64,000 bases of DNA from Bordetella genomosp. 9 (GCF_002261425.1 NZ_NEVJ01000003.1:930001-994000), one strand, 5' to 3'. Counted from the first letter of the stretch, positions 44,102 through 56,193 are shown. Notes: generated by a model from the sequence alone, not told the origin. Numbers and translations: made by a program.

Positions 44102-45004
44102 ATGGAATTCCGGCAGATTCAGTATTTCGTCTGTCTGTACGAGGAAGGCTCGGTGACGCGCGCCGCGCGGCGGCTCAATATCGTGCAACCGGCGTTGAGC
44201 ATGCAGATCGCCAAGCTCGAGCAGGAGACCGGACGCCAGTTGTTCGTGCGCAGCTCCAGCGGCATGCAACCCACGCCGGAGGCGCGGCAGATGTACCGGA
44301 TCTTCATGCCGGTGCTCGCCGATTTCGCCCGCGCCCGCGAACAGGTGATGCAGACGGACGCCGAACTGAGCGGCCAGGTGCGCGTGGGCATGATCGCCAC
44401 CATCGCGCAGGGCGTCATGGTCGATGCCCTGATGGAGTTCACGCAGATGCATCCCAAGGTGGCGTTGGCGCTGGTCGACGGCTACAGCGGCGGCCTGATC
44501 GACGCGGTGGCCGGCGGGCAGCTGGACGCCGCGGTCATCAACAAGCCGCGCCGGCCGCTGGCCCTGGCGACCGAACCGATCACCGAGGAAAACCTGGTGC
44601 TGGTCACGGGCAGCCAGCATCCTGGCCTGCCGGCCGACATCCCGCTGCGCCGCCTGGCGGGATTGAAGCTGGTGCTGCCCACGCGCCAGCATGGCTTGCG
44701 CGGCATCATCGAAAGCTTCGCCCAGGCGGAAGACGTGGATCTGGCGCCCACCGTGGAAATCGATTCGATCAGCGCCATCCTGAAGCTGGTGCACGGCAGC
44801 GACTTCGCATCGGTGCTGCCGCAGATCGCGGTGACCAGCGAAATCGCCCTGGGCCGCGTGCGCACCCATGCCATCGTGCGGCCGCGCCTGACGCGGCAGG
44901 TCGTGTGCGTGACGCACCCGCGCCGCACGCCCGGCGCGGCGGCCACAGCCTTCCTGCGGGTGCTATTGGCGCACGTGCACGATATGGCGACCGCGTCCGC
45001 CTGA
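44102..45004 (+). CDS. LysR-family regulator of the catabolic cluster
   Basis: A 300-residue LTTR with N-terminal MEFRQIQYFVCLYEEGSVTR and a VQPALSMQIAKLEQETG recognition helix, followed by VRVGMIATIAQGVMVDALMEF in the effector domain. This subgroup (CbbR/NAC-like, starting MEFRQ) often activates catabolic operons divergently transcribed. It faces the enolase-superfamily gene, so the cluster is its likely target and an intermediate its likely co-inducer. Confidence 0.9.
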   Translation: MEFRQIQYFVCLYEEGSVTRAARRLNIVQPALSMQIAKLEQETGRQLFVRSSSGMQPTPEARQMYRIFMPVLADFARAREQVMQTDAELSGQVRVGMIATIAQGVMVDALMEFTQMHPKVALALVDGYSGGLIDAVAGGQLDAAVINKPRRPLALATEPITEENLVLVTGSQHPGLPADIPLRRLAGLKLVLPTRQHGLRGIIESFAQAEDVDLAPTVEIDSISAILKLVHGSDFASVLPQIAVTSEIALGRVRTHAIVRPRLTRQVVCVTHPRRTPGAAATAFLRVLLAHVHDMATASA

Positions 45005-45091
45005 GATCGAGCCATCCGGATACCGGGCGATGCCGCGGCGACGCATCACGACCGCATCACATGAGGTGGCCACGGCATACGCGCAAGGCGT

Positions 45092-45823
45092 TCAGAAGCG
45101 CTCGTCGTCGCGCAGATAGCGCCATTGGCCCGGCTGCAGGTCGCCCAGCATGACGCGGCCGATGCGCACGCGCTTTAGGCCGATGACTTTCAGTCCCACC
45201 AGTTCGCACATGCGGCGGATCTGGCGCTTCTTGCCTTCCCTCAGGATGAAGCGCAGCTGGTCCTGGTTCTGCCAGGACACCTTGGCGGGCTTCAATGGCT
45301 TGCCGTCCAGCGACAGGCCGTGGTTCAGCAGCGCCAGGCCCTGCTCGCCCAGGCGCCCCTGCACCCGCACCAGGTACTCTTTTTCGATGCCGGAATCCTC
45401 GCCGATCAACTGCTTGGCGATGCGGCCGTCCTGGGTCAGCACCAGCAGGCCGGTGGAATCGATATCCAGGCGGCCCGCGACGGCCAGCCCGCGCAAGTGG
45501 GCACGATCGAAACGCAGCGGCGAACGGTCGTTGGCGGCCCGCGACCGCGGATTGATCAAGGCGGCGGCCGGCTGGTAGCCGTCTTCCGCCTGCCCGGAGA
45601 CGTAGCCCATGGGCTTGTGGATCAGGATGGTGACGCGCTCCTGCTGCCGCGCCTGGGCGGCGCGCTCCAGCGTGATGGTCTGGCTGGGGTAGGCCTTCGC
45701 GCCCAGTTCGGCGACGACCTCGCCATCCACGCGCACCCAGCCGCGCTCGATATAGCTGTCGGCCTCGCGCCGGGAACACAGGCCGCGTTCCGACATGAGC
45801 TTGGAGATACGTACTTTTTCCAT
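45092..45823 (-). CDS. rRNA pseudouridine synthase, RluF/RsuA family
   Basis: A 243-residue protein: N-terminal S4 RNA-binding domain ([21 protein letters not shown]) and a pseudouridine synthase domain with catalytic Asp in [17 protein letters not shown] and the C-terminal [17 protein letters not shown]. It lacks the long basic C-terminal tail of E. coli RluF, so the exact target nucleotide is uncertain. The start at 45823 ([10 protein letters not shown]) matches family length. Divergent from ubiC across 192 nt. Confidence 0.88.
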   Translation of the reverse strand: MEKVRISKLMSERGLCSRREADSYIERGWVRVDGEVVAELGAKAYPSQTITLERAAQARQQERVTILIHKPMGYVSGQAEDGYQPAAALINPRSRAANDRSPLRFDRAHLRGLAVAGRLDIDSTGLLVLTQDGRIAKQLIGEDSGIEKEYLVRVQGRLGEQGLALLNHGLSLDGKPLKPAKVSWQNQDQLRFILREGKKRQIRRMCELVGLKVIGLKRVRIGRVMLGDLQPGQWRYLRDDERF

Positions 45824-46001
45824 GGAGCGCGTCGTGAAAGCCGACATTCTAGCGGCTTTGGGCGGGCGGTCCGACGCGATCGCCGGGACCCGGCTGCCGT
45901 GGGCCCACGGCGGCGGCGGGTGCGGCGACGTCAGCCGCTTCCGGCTCGGGTGGGGAGTCGCCTGCTTTCCGTCGATGGCGGCAGCGGCGGCGCGCTTGCG
46001 G

Positions 46002-46007
46002 GATAAT
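46002..46007 (+). promoter_or_regulatory. -10 element giving a nearly leaderless ubiC mRNA
   Basis: GATAAT ends 8 nt before the ubiC ATG, so initiation ~6-7 nt downstream would start at or just before the start codon. No ribosome binding site is seen, consistent with a leaderless message. No clear -35. Confidence 0.4.
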
Positions 46008-46015
46008 ACGTCGCC

Positions 46016-46690
46016 ATGAAGATTCCTCACCCCCGCAGTCGCGGCTGGACGCCGCACCCCCTACCCGCCTGCACCCCCACCCAGAAGTTCTGGCTGTTCC
46101 GCCCCGGCGCATTGACCGCCGGCCTGCGCCAGCTGGGCGAATTCCGCCTGCGCGTGCTGGCCGAATATGCGCAGGCCGCGCCCGCCGACGAAGCGCGGGC
46201 CATGCGGCTGCGCCCCGGCTCGATGGTCTGGGTGCGTGAAGTCCTGATGTCGGTCGATGGCATCGACGCCGTGGCCGCGCGCAGCCTGACCCCGCTGGAG
46301 GCCTCGCGCGGCATATGGCAGGGCATGCGCCGCCTGCGCACCCGGCCCTTGGCCGATATGCTGTACCACGACCGCACCGTGCGCCGCACCGCCTTCGAAT
46401 GCCGCCGCCTGGCGCCGGGCGTTCCCTTCTACGCCACCGCGCGCGCAGTCGTCGCCGAAGCGGCGGACGGCTCGGCGGATGGCAAGGTGGTGGACATCCG
46501 GTACTGGCCGCGCGGCGCGAACTTGAACATGAACGCGAACCCGCACGGCGCGCGGCAGGCGGCCATCGACCGCGCGTCGCGCATCCTGGCGCGGCGGTCG
46601 GTGTTCTGGCGCCACGGACAGCCCTTGCTGGTGGCGGAAGGCTTCATGCCCGGGTTCTGGGACAAGGCCGGCGATCGCCGCCCCGCATAG
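46016..46690 (+). CDS. ubiC: chorismate--pyruvate lyase
   Basis: A 224-residue UbiC-family protein: [31 protein letters not shown] with the substrate Arg, PLADMLYHD and the C-terminal [12 protein letters not shown] with the catalytic-site Glu (TE-F-LP equivalent). It converts chorismate to 4-hydroxybenzoate and pyruvate, the first ubiquinone step. It is longer than E. coli UbiC (165) because of an N-terminal extension and an internal insert ([15 protein letters not shown]). It ends 6 nt from the next convergent gene. Confidence 0.82.
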   Translation: MKIPHPRSRGWTPHPLPACTPTQKFWLFRPGALTAGLRQLGEFRLRVLAEYAQAAPADEARAMRLRPGSMVWVREVLMSVDGIDAVAARSLTPLEASRGIWQGMRRLRTRPLADMLYHDRTVRRTAFECRRLAPGVPFYATARAVVAEAADGSADGKVVDIRYWPRGANLNMNANPHGARQAAIDRASRILARRSVFWRHGQPLLVAEGFMPGFWDKAGDRRPA

Positions 46691-46696
46691 CGAACG

Positions 46697-47332
46697 TCAA
46701 ACGCCCGCCGTCACCGCATCCTCGTCGCGCCGCGCCCGCGGCTGCGACGGGGCGCTGGACGCTCCGACATCCCCGCTCTGCCGCGTCCGCGGCTGCGCCG
46801 GGACACCCACGCCCTGCTGCGGCTGTGACGCGGCGCTTGCCGCTTCGGCATTTTCCTTCAGCCGCTGCGCGACCTGCGCCGCCACCTTCGCCTGGTCTTC
46901 CGGCGACATGGCGTCGTACTGTTCCTGGCTGATCCCCATGCTGGCCAGCATCATGTAGAACATGCGCTTGCCCAAGGGCATGGACAGATAGTCGGACAAC
47001 TGTTCCGCCGCGGCGGATTTGGCGCCTGGACTGCCGGCGGGCGCGCCGTGCGCCGCCGCCCACTGCTCGGGATCGGCCATGCTGTAACGGTTGCCCGCGC
47101 CGGATGCGCCGGATGTGCCGGATGCACCAGCCGCGCCGGACGCGCCGGACGTGCCGATTGACGGGACTCCGTTCGCCGCCCCGCTGCCGGCGGCGTGCCT
47201 GAACAGCTGATCGAAGCCCCCAGCCACCCCGCCATCGCCGGACGCGCCCTGGTCGGCGGCCTTGTCCCGCGGACGCCCGTTCAACAAGCCGACGGTGGCG
47301 TTGGCGATGTCCTGCAAACCGAAATTGCCCAT
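46697..47332 (-). CDS. hypothetical low-complexity protein with a Gly-Ala-Ser linker
   Basis: A 211-residue protein I do not recognise. Residues 1-20 (MGNFGLQDIANATVGLLNGR) look amphipathic; residues ~59-80 are a Gly/Ala/Ser repeat; residues ~85-155 are a conserved-looking helical part (LSDYLSMPLGKRMFYMMLAS, GISQEQYDAMSPEDQAKVAA); the last ~50 residues are Gln/Pro/Arg-rich. No signal peptide. AAAGGAT precedes the ATG, supporting expression. The middle helices could be a small interaction domain, with flexible tails. Function unknown. Confidence 0.65.
   Translation of the reverse strand: MGNFGLQDIANATVGLLNGRPRDKAADQGASGDGGVAGGFDQLFRHAAGSGAANGVPSIGTSGASGAAGASGTSGASGAGNRYSMADPEQWAAAHGAPAGSPGAKSAAAEQLSDYLSMPLGKRMFYMMLASMGISQEQYDAMSPEDQAKVAAQVAQRLKENAEAASAASQPQQGVGVPAQPRTRQSGDVGASSAPSQPRARRDEDAVTAGV
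47099..47152. repeat. 9-bp tandem repeat coding for the Gly-Ala-Ser linker
   Basis: Six 9-bp units, mostly of the form GCCGGAYGY, encode Gly-x-Ser-Gly-type tripeptides within the hypothetical protein; the fourth unit is diverged. In-frame unit length means copy-number change would alter only linker length. Confidence 0.75.
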
Positions 47333-47484
47333 ACCCGATCCTTTACGCGGACGGCAGGCCGATTCGCGCCCGCTGCATGGGCATGGGCGCCGGCGTGCTC
47401 TGCAATGGGCGGATCATAGCGCCGCACGGACCGGTCGCGAGCAGGAGAACAACGGGCCGGAATCCCGCCTATTCCGGCTTGCGA

Positions 47485-48024
47485 TCACTCGCGCCAGGTC
47501 TCCGGCACGACGACCACGCTGCCGGCGGCCGCGGTCACGTAGACCTCGCCGTCCTGCACGTTCAGGTCCAGCGACATGGTGCGCTCGGCCAGTTCGCCCA
47601 GCGCCTGCGTCTGCTGCGCCGGCAGATTGATCACCTTCAGGTTGCGCGCGCGGGAGAGACGATCGCGTATGCCGTCCCACCAGATCTGGCTGGCGTGGCC
47701 GCCGTAGCAATAGACCAGCACCTGCTCCGCGCGACCGCAGGCCTTGAGAATACGCCGTTCGTCGGGCTGCCCGACCTCTATCCACAACTCGATGGCGCCG
47801 GTCAGGTCCTTGCGCCAGACGTCGGGCTCATCCGTTTCGCTCAGGCCCTTGGTGAAGGCCAGCGATTCATCGGCATTCAAGGCATAGGCCAGCATGCGCA
47901 CCATCATGCGCTCGTCGGTTTCCGACGGATGCCGGGCGACGGTCACGGCATGGCTGCCGTAATACCGGCGATCGTTGTCCGCGATATTCAGGTCCGCTTT
48001 GTAGATGGTCGCGCGCAATGCCAT
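47485..48024 (-). CDS. yaeQ: YaeQ family protein
   Basis: A 179-residue protein matching YaeQ along its whole length: MALRATIYKADLNIADNDR, ARHPSETDERMMVRMLAYAL, LWIEVGQPDERRILKA and a C-terminal NLPAQQTQAL. The fold is related to PD-(D/E)XK nucleases, and E. coli YaeQ was once linked to RfaH suppression, but the cellular role is unclear. The flanking gap 47333-47484 shows no gene. Confidence 0.9.
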   Translation of the reverse strand: MALRATIYKADLNIADNDRRYYGSHAVTVARHPSETDERMMVRMLAYALNADESLAFTKGLSETDEPDVWRKDLTGAIELWIEVGQPDERRILKACGRAEQVLVYCYGGHASQIWWDGIRDRLSRARNLKVINLPAQQTQALGELAERTMSLDLNVQDGEVYVTAAAGSVVVVPETWRE

Positions 48025-48073
48025 GGATGTCTTGTCCGCCTATGAAGCCCGGCATGATACCGCCATGCGCGGG

Positions 48074-48511
48074 TCACTGGATGCGATGCACCCTGGACAC
48101 GTAGGTCCCCGGACCGGAATCGGGGCTGGCCTCGTCGTTTCCGCGCTGGTCGAAATCGCTGCGCGCCGCCTCGATGGCATCGAGATGGCTGATTGTCCAA
48201 TTGCCCAGCGGATCGATCGACGCCATCATGGATGCGCCCAGTTGGGTCAACTCGTACTCCACGCGCGGCGGGACCGCGGGAAATACCGTCCGCTTGAGCA
48301 GGCCGTCACGTTCCAGGTTGCGCAGCGTCAAGGTCAGCATGCGCTGCGAAATGCCGTCGGTGGCGCGCTTGATTTCGCTGAACCGGAGCGGCCCGCCACG
48401 CAGGCGCCCCATGACGCGCATGGACCAGCGGTCGGCGATGCGCGACAGCACGCCGGAGACTTTCTCGCAGACCTTGGGATCATGGTCAACAGTGGGGTCG
48501 GTCACATCCAT
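48074..48511 (-). CDS. HxlR-family transcriptional regulator
   Basis: A 145-residue winged-helix protein: [41 protein letters not shown] and [21 protein letters not shown], the HxlR signature. The start at 48511 has CGAGGT before it. It is divergent from an azoreductase gene 88 nt away, the common arrangement for redox- or quinone-sensing HxlR regulators (for example YodB/CatR-like). The C-terminal ~30 residues ([17 protein letters not shown]) look disordered. It lacks the usual N-terminal CP motif; a Cys is at residue 15. Confidence 0.88.
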   Translation of the reverse strand: MDVTDPTVDHDPKVCEKVSGVLSRIADRWSMRVMGRLRGGPLRFSEIKRATDGISQRMLTLTLRNLERDGLLKRTVFPAVPPRVEYELTQLGASMMASIDPLGNWTISHLDAIEAARSDFDQRGNDEASPDSGPGTYVSRVHRIQ

Positions 48512-48599
48512 GTACCTCGGTATAAAAAAAGTGCCTTCTTGTGGGACCCGGCCCGGACGCCGAACATGCGGCCACCGAAACCATGGATTACGCCGCATC

Positions 48600-49202
48600 A
48601 TGAAGCTTCTGCACATCGACGCCAGCATCACCGCGCCCCAGTCCGTCAGCCGTACGCTGTCCGACGCCATCGTACAGCGGCTGCGCCATACGATACCCGA
48701 CCTGGCAATCACGCGCCGCGACCTCCACGCCGATCCGCTCCCGCATCTGTCCCTGGCCACCCTGCCGTCCAGCCATCCCATGGTGGCCGCGACCGCCGAC
48801 AGCGAACGGGCCGTCGCTGCCAGCCAGGCGGTGCTGGACGAATTCCTGGCGGCCGACATCGTCGTGGTGGGCGTGCCCATGTACAACTTCACCATCCCCA
48901 GCCAGTTGAAAGCCTGGATCGATCGCCTCCTGGTGCCGGGCCAGACCTTCGCCTACGGCGCGGATGGCGTCAAAGGCCTGGCCGGCGGCAAGCGCGTCAT
49001 CCTGGCCCTGGCGCGCGGCGGCGCCTATGGCCCGGAATCGCCCGCGGCGGCGGCCGAGCATGCCGAGTCCTACCTGCGCACGGTATTCGGTTTCATCGGA
49101 ATCACCGCGCCCGAAGTCATCGTGGCCGAAGGCCTGCAAATGGGGGCGGATCAGCGCGCCCGCGCCCTGGAAGATGCCCAGCGCGCCGTCCAGGCGCTGT
49201 AG
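48600..49202 (+). CDS. azoR: FMN-dependent NADH:quinone reductase / azoreductase
   Basis: A 200-residue flavodoxin-fold enzyme: [20 protein letters not shown] phosphate loop, [20 protein letters not shown] flavin site and [11 protein letters not shown]. It reduces quinones and azo compounds by two electrons, detoxifying electrophiles. Divergent HxlR regulator likely controls it. No strong ribosome binding site is seen before the ATG. Confidence 0.92.
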   Translation: MKLLHIDASITAPQSVSRTLSDAIVQRLRHTIPDLAITRRDLHADPLPHLSLATLPSSHPMVAATADSERAVAASQAVLDEFLAADIVVVGVPMYNFTIPSQLKAWIDRLLVPGQTFAYGADGVKGLAGGKRVILALARGGAYGPESPAAAAEHAESYLRTVFGFIGITAPEVIVAEGLQMGADQRARALEDAQRAVQAL

Positions 49203-49224
49203 CCGGCAAGCCGCCACCCGCCAT

Positions 49225-51105
<1,881 letters not shown>

Positions 51106-51110
51106 CGCGC

Positions 51111-51992
51111 TCACTTCTCCTGACGCGGGTCCAGGGCGTCGCGCAAGCCATCGCCCAGCAGATTGAAACCCAGCACCGCCAGGAAGATGGCGGACCCGGG
51201 GAATATCGACATCCATGGCGCCTGCGTCATGAAGTTCTTGGCCGTGTTGAGCATCGAACCCCAGGACGGATTGGGCGGCTGCAGGCCCAGGCCCAGGAAG
51301 GACAGGCTGGCCTCGGCAATGATGGCCGTGGCGATGGTGATGGTGGCCTGCACGATCAGCGGCGGCATGATGTTGGGCAGGATGTGGCGCACGATAATGC
51401 GCGTATCCGAAGCCCCCAGCGCCCGCGCGCTGGCCACGTAGTCTTCGTTCTTGACCGCCAGCACCTGCCCGCGCGCCAGGCGCACGAACTTGGGCGCGGC
51501 CGACACGCCGATGGCCAGCATCGCATTGATCAGGCTGGGCCCCAGGAAGGCGGCCAGCGCGATCGCCAGGATCAGGAAGGGAATCGCCAGCAGCGCCTCG
51601 GTCACGCGCGAGATCGAGCTGTCCACCCAGCCGCCGAAGTAGCCGGACAACAGGCCGAACGGCACGCCGACGATCATGGCGATGAGCACGGACGCCAGGC
51701 CCGCCATCAGCGATGCGCGCGCGCCGAACAGCATGCGCGTATAGATGTCGCGGCCCAGCTCGTCGGTGCCCAGCCAGAAGTTCGCGGACGGCGGCTTGCG
51801 GATGGTCGTGAAGCTGGTCTGGAAAGGATCGTGGTTGGCCAGCAGCGGCGCGAGGATCGCCACGACGACGAAGAACAGCACGATGGCCGCGCCGATCATG
51901 GCGATGCGATTGCGGCGGAATTTGGCCCAGGCCCGGTTGGCGCGCCTGGGCGTCGCGCCGCCGGCGACGGCGGCAGCAGGTGTAGCGCTCAT
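51111..51992 (-). CDS. gsiD: peptide/glutathione ABC importer permease GsiD (DppC type)
   Basis: A 293-residue inner-membrane permease with six helices, the [22 protein letters not shown] segment typical of DppC/GsiD and the EAA loop [21 protein letters not shown]. An Ala-rich cytosolic N-terminus of ~30 residues precedes helix 1. Its ATG overlaps the gsiC stop (ATGA). Confidence 0.9.
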   Translation of the reverse strand: MSATPAAAVAGGATPRRANRAWAKFRRNRIAMIGAAIVLFFVVVAILAPLLANHDPFQTSFTTIRKPPSANFWLGTDELGRDIYTRMLFGARASLMAGLASVLIAMIVGVPFGLLSGYFGGWVDSSISRVTEALLAIPFLILAIALAAFLGPSLINAMLAIGVSAAPKFVRLARGQVLAVKNEDYVASARALGASDTRIIVRHILPNIMPPLIVQATITIATAIIAEASLSFLGLGLQPPNPSWGSMLNTAKNFMTQAPWMSIFPGSAIFLAVLGFNLLGDGLRDALDPRQEK

Positions 51993-52933
51993 GAGTGCCT
52001 CAAACGGGGATTGACGACGATGTACAGGATATCGGCCACCAGGTTCATCACGATGAAGCCGACGGCCACGCAAAGCACCACGCCCTGCACCACCGCATAG
52101 TCGCGGTTGAACACGGCGTCGACCACCAGCTTGCCGAAGCCGGGAATCGTGAAGACCTGCTCGGTCAGCACCGCGCCCGCCATCAATTCACCGAACAGCA
52201 GCGTGACCAGGGTCACGATGGGCATCAGCGCATTGCGCAGCGCGTGGCGCAGCACCACCTTGCGCGGCGACACGCCCTTGGCGCGCGCGGTGCGGACGTA
52301 ATCGGCGCCCAGCGCTTCCAGCATGGCCGATCGCGTGTGCCGCATCAGGTAGGCGGCCAGGGCCGTCGACAGCACGATCGCCGGCATGATCATGGTCTTC
52401 ATGGACAGCCAGAAGTTCTCGGACGGCGAGACATAGCCCGACGCCGGCAGCCAGCGCAGCTGCACCGACACCACCATGATCAGGATGATGCCCAGCCAGA
52501 AATTGGGTATGGACATCCCCGACAGGGCCGCCACGTTGGCGCCGTACTCCAATAACTTGCCTTTCTTGACCGCCGCCAGGATGCCCATGGGGATGCCCAC
52601 CAGCAGCGCGATGATCATGGCCATCGCGGCCAGCTGCAGCGTCACCGGCAGCTTCTGCGCGATCAGCGACGTCACGGGCACGTCGGTGCGCAGCGACTTG
52701 CCCAGGTCGCCGGTGGCGACCTGTTTGACCCAGGCCACGTATTGCACGGGCAAGGGATCGTCCAGATGGTATTTGTCGCGCAGGTAGTCCAGCACGGCGG
52801 GATCGCGCTCTTCGCCCGCCAGGGTCAGAACCGGGTCGCCGGGCAGTAGCTTCTGCAGCAGGAAGACGATCATCGACACCAGGATCAGCGTCGGGATCGC
52901 CACCAGCACACGGCGCAGGATAAGTTTGAACAT
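51989..52933 (-). CDS. gsiC: peptide/glutathione ABC importer permease GsiC (DppB type)
   Basis: A 314-residue permease: [36 protein letters not shown] in the first periplasmic loop and the EAA motif [21 protein letters not shown]. It pairs with GsiD. An 84-nt gap with a strong hairpin separates it from gsiB. Confidence 0.9.
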   Translation of the reverse strand: MFKLILRRVLVAIPTLILVSMIVFLLQKLLPGDPVLTLAGEERDPAVLDYLRDKYHLDDPLPVQYVAWVKQVATGDLGKSLRTDVPVTSLIAQKLPVTLQLAAMAMIIALLVGIPMGILAAVKKGKLLEYGANVAALSGMSIPNFWLGIILIMVVSVQLRWLPASGYVSPSENFWLSMKTMIMPAIVLSTALAAYLMRHTRSAMLEALGADYVRTARAKGVSPRKVVLRHALRNALMPIVTLVTLLFGELMAGAVLTEQVFTIPGFGKLVVDAVFNRDYAVVQGVVLCVAVGFIVMNLVADILYIVVNPRLRHS

Positions 52934-52968
52934 GAAAAAGAATCGCAGAAAACATAAAGAGCGAAGCG

Positions 52969-52987
52969 CCGGGACAACGAGTCCCGG
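52969..52987 (-). promoter_or_regulatory. intercistronic hairpin between gsiB and gsiC
   Basis: CCGGGAC and GTCCCGG (7 bp, perfect) flank a 5-nt loop, 30 nt after the gsiB stop. Such structures commonly protect the upstream binding-protein mRNA and lower permease expression. No T-run follows. Confidence 0.55.
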
Positions 52988-53017
52988 ATACCCCGCTCGG
53001 CCAGAGCCAAAAGCGCC

Positions 53018-54529
53018 TTAGTTCGAGAAGGCGACGCCCTTCAACCGGATCATCCCGTCAGGATAAGGCAGGAAGCCCTTGACCTTCTTCTGCATGGCGA
53101 ACGGCCATGGCTGGAAGTACAGGAAGGCGTCGGGCATTTCCTTCTGCATGATGGTCTCGGCCTGCTCATACAGGGCCTTGCGCTTGGCTTCGTCAGGCAC
53201 CTTGCGCGCGTCGTTCAGGAACCCGTCAACCTTGGGATTGCAGTACTCGCCGTCGTTCAGCGCGCCCTTGCAGGTGACGAACGGATAGACGTTGCCGTCC
53301 GGATCGGGACGGCCGGACCAGCCCCGCAGCGCGACTTCGAAGTTGCCGCCGCGCATCTGCGTCAGCAGCGCCGCGTAGTCGGTCGGGCGCAGGCTCAGCT
53401 CGATGCCCGCCTCGCGCGCCATGGCCTGCATCATTTCGGCGATCGCCGCCGTCGTGGTGTTGTTGCCGAAAGCCAGTTCCGCCTTCACCTGCGTCAGCCC
53501 CGCCTGCTTGAGCAGCGCCTTGGCCTTGGCCACGTCGCGCTTGGGCACCGGGAACTTGTCGCTGTGGTAGGGACTGGCCGGCGGGAAGGCCTGGTTGGCG
53601 GGTTCGTAGAGTCCGCCGCCGATCACTTCGTTGATGGCGTCGCGATCGATCGACAGGCTCAGCGCCTGGCGCACGCGCTCATCGCGGAAGGGATTGTTCT
53701 TGGCCCGTTCCCCGTTGTTCTGGTTGAACACGATTTCCTGGAAGCCCAGGCCCGCCACCGACGAGAAGTGCAGGTTGCTGTCTTTCTTGACGTCCGGCGC
53801 GTCCGACGGATTCAGGCGTTCCAGGATGTCCAGGCCGCCCGAACGCAGGTTCTGCAGGCGCACCGTCGTGTCGGGAATCGGCAGGTAGGTGATCTTGCTG
53901 AAGTGATAGTCCTTGGCGTCGTAGTACTTGTCGAACTTCTCCAGCACGATGCGGTCGTTCTGCACCCGTTCGACGAACTTGTAGGGCCCCGAGCAGATGG
54001 GCTTGCGGCCCACCGCATTGGGATCCTTGTCGCTGAACGCCGCTGGGGACAGCATCATCCCGGCGCGGTCGGTGAGCTGGTACAGCAGGGTCGCGTCCGG
54101 CTGCTTCAGCTTGAGCACCAGCGTCTGCGCGTCCGGCGCCTGCACGTCCTGCACGGACGCCAGCTCGCCCTTGCGGAAGCTGTCGGGCAGCGTGCGGGCG
54201 CGGTCCAGGTTGGCCTTGGCCGCGGCCGCGTCGAACTTGCTGCCGTCATGGAACAGCGCGTCGCCGCGCAGCTTCATGGTCAGCTCGGTGTTGTCGGCAT
54301 TCCAGGTCCAGGACGTCGCCAGCTGCGGCACGATGTGCAGCTTGGGATCGATGTCCACCAGCTTGTCGCACAGCGACGTGAACACGATGCGGCCCACGTA
54401 GGTGCGGGCGCGCGCGGGATCCAGCACGTCCGGATCTTCCTGCAGGCCGACGCGCAGTTCCTGCGCCACGGCGGATCCGGCCGCCAGCGCCATCATCGCG
54501 GCGCCGATCACGAAACCCAATTTTTTCAT
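53018..54529 (-). CDS. gsiB: peptide/glutathione ABC importer, periplasmic binding protein GsiB
   Basis: A 503-residue SBP_bac_5 family protein. Signal peptide MKKLGFVIGAAMMALAAGSA with cleavage near AVAQ; mature words LRVGLQEDPDVLDPARARTY, SLSIDRDAINEVI and ALRGWSGRPDPDGNVYP. The ATG at 54529 has AGAGGAA ahead; an upstream ATG at 54553 would spoil the signal. It binds peptides such as glutathione. Located 35 nt after the gamma-glutamyltransferase gene, supporting a gamma-glutamyl substrate. Confidence 0.9.
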   Translation of the reverse strand: MKKLGFVIGAAMMALAAGSAVAQELRVGLQEDPDVLDPARARTYVGRIVFTSLCDKLVDIDPKLHIVPQLATSWTWNADNTELTMKLRGDALFHDGSKFDAAAAKANLDRARTLPDSFRKGELASVQDVQAPDAQTLVLKLKQPDATLLYQLTDRAGMMLSPAAFSDKDPNAVGRKPICSGPYKFVERVQNDRIVLEKFDKYYDAKDYHFSKITYLPIPDTTVRLQNLRSGGLDILERLNPSDAPDVKKDSNLHFSSVAGLGFQEIVFNQNNGERAKNNPFRDERVRQALSLSIDRDAINEVIGGGLYEPANQAFPPASPYHSDKFPVPKRDVAKAKALLKQAGLTQVKAELAFGNNTTTAAIAEMMQAMAREAGIELSLRPTDYAALLTQMRGGNFEVALRGWSGRPDPDGNVYPFVTCKGALNDGEYCNPKVDGFLNDARKVPDEAKRKALYEQAETIMQKEMPDAFLYFQPWPFAMQKKVKGFLPYPDGMIRLKGVAFSN

Positions 54530-54564
54530 TGCATTCCTCTTATTGGTGCCCATGCGTCACGCGA

Positions 54565-56193
54565 TCAGAAACCCACCGCCTGGCCGTCACGCCGGCTGTC
54601 GCTGGCGGCGACGTAACCCAGTTCGTTGTCGTCTTCGGACATGCGCCAGATGAACTGGCCCGAACCGAAATCCATGTAGGGGTCGTTGACGCTCTTCAGC
54701 TGGTGGCCCAGGCTCTTGAGCCCTTCCATGGTGCTGGCGGGCATCGTGGCTTCCAGATCCACCGTGAAGTCGCGGTTGACCTTCCAGCGCGGCGCGTCGC
54801 ACGCCGCCTGCGGGTTCTGATGATAGTCCAACATGCGGACCACGGTTTGCAGATGGCCCTGCGGCTGCATGTCGCCGCCCATGACGCCGAAGCTCATGAC
54901 CGGCTTGCCGCCACGCGTCAGGAAACCGGGGATGATCGTGTGGAAGGGACGATGGCCGCCCTTGACCACGTTGGCGGCCTTGGGATTCATCGAGAATCCG
55001 ACGCCGCGGTTCTGCAGGCTGATACCGGTGCCCGGCACCACCACGCCCGAGCCGAAGCCCATGTAGTTGGACATGATGAAGGAGATCATCATGCCGCTTT
55101 CGTCGGCGGCCGTCATATAGATGGTGCCGCCCGCGTGGGGACGGCCCGCGGCGAAATGCGTGGCGCGGTCCATGCTGATCAGCTTGGCGCGCGACGCCAG
55201 GTAGGCGTCGTCCAGCATCTGCTCGGGGGTGACTTCCATGCTGCGCGGGTCGCCCACGTACTTGTACAGGTCGGCGAACGCCAGCTTCATGGCTTCGATC
55301 TGCAGGTGCTGCGACCGGACCGAATCCACGCCCAGGCCGGCGACGTCGAACTTGTCCAGGATGCCCAGCGCGATCAGCGCGGCGATGCCCTGCCCGTTCG
55401 GCGGGATCTCATGCAATTCGTAGCCGCGGTAGGAGCGCGAAATCGGTTTGACCCAATCGGGCTTGTAGTTGCGCAGGTCGTCCAGCGTCATCGCGCCGCC
55501 GCACTCCTTGCTGAAGGCGATCAGTTTTTCGGCGATCTCACCTTCGTAGTAATCGCGGCCCTTGCTGGCGGCGATGCGGCGCAGCGTCCAGGCGGCATCC
55601 GGAATGCGGAAATGCTCGCCGACCTGCGGCGCGCGGCCGTTGGGCATGAAGGCCTGCGCGAAACCGGGCTGGTCCTTCAGCTCCGGCACGGCGGCGGCCC
55701 ACTTGCGGGCGACGATGGGCGGCACGGCATAGCCGCGCTCGGCGATTTCGATGGCCGGGTCGAACAGCTGCTCGAACGGCAGCTTGCCGAACTTCTCGTG
55801 CAAGGCCGCCCAGCCCGCCACGGCGCCCGGAACGGTCACGCTATCCCAGCCGCGCTTGGGCTGCTTGGCCAGGCCGTCGGCGCCCGTGCCGTATTTGTTC
55901 TTGAAGTAGTCCACGCTCCACGCGGCCGGCGCGACGCCCGAGGAATTCAGGCCCTGCAGCTGCTTGCCATCCCACACGATGGCGAAGCAGTCGCTGCCGA
56001 GTCCGCAGGACACCGGCTCCGTCAGCGTGATCGTCGCGGCCGCGGCGATGGCGGCATCCACCGCGCTGCCGCCCTTGAGCAGCATGCGCAGCCCGGCCTG
56101 CGCGGCCAGCGGATGCGAAGTGGACACGAAGTTGCGCGCGAACTGCGGCGCACGGATGGTCGGATAGGGGTTTTCCCAGAGGAAGCTCTTCAT
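54565..56193 (-). CDS. ggt: gamma-glutamyltransferase/peptidase family protein (Ntn hydrolase)
   Basis: A 542-residue GGT-family precursor. The self-cleavage/nucleophile Thr357 lies in AGGTIYMTAADESG; other family words are GGSAVDAAIAAAATITLTEP, GLGSDCFAIVWDG, PNGQGIAALIAL and the late GGDMQPQGHLQ. No signal peptide is seen, so unlike E. coli Ggt it may act in the cytosol on imported gamma-glutamyl compounds. It leads the operon with the gsiBCDA importer, implying hydrolysis of the imported glutathione or a related peptide. Confidence 0.9.
   Translation of the reverse strand: MKSFLWENPYPTIRAPQFARNFVSTSHPLAAQAGLRMLLKGGSAVDAAIAAAATITLTEPVSCGLGSDCFAIVWDGKQLQGLNSSGVAPAAWSVDYFKNKYGTGADGLAKQPKRGWDSVTVPGAVAGWAALHEKFGKLPFEQLFDPAIEIAERGYAVPPIVARKWAAAVPELKDQPGFAQAFMPNGRAPQVGEHFRIPDAAWTLRRIAASKGRDYYEGEIAEKLIAFSKECGGAMTLDDLRNYKPDWVKPISRSYRGYELHEIPPNGQGIAALIALGILDKFDVAGLGVDSVRSQHLQIEAMKLAFADLYKYVGDPRSMEVTPEQMLDDAYLASRAKLISMDRATHFAAGRPHAGGTIYMTAADESGMMISFIMSNYMGFGSGVVVPGTGISLQNRGVGFSMNPKAANVVKGGHRPFHTIIPGFLTRGGKPVMSFGVMGGDMQPQGHLQTVVRMLDYHQNPQAACDAPRWKVNRDFTVDLEATMPASTMEGLKSLGHQLKSVNDPYMDFGSGQFIWRMSEDDNELGYVAASDSRRDGQAVGF

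Noticed and set aside
47099..47152. CRISPR-like repeats
   Set aside because: Units are only 9 bp, contiguous without spacers, and in frame within a coding sequence.
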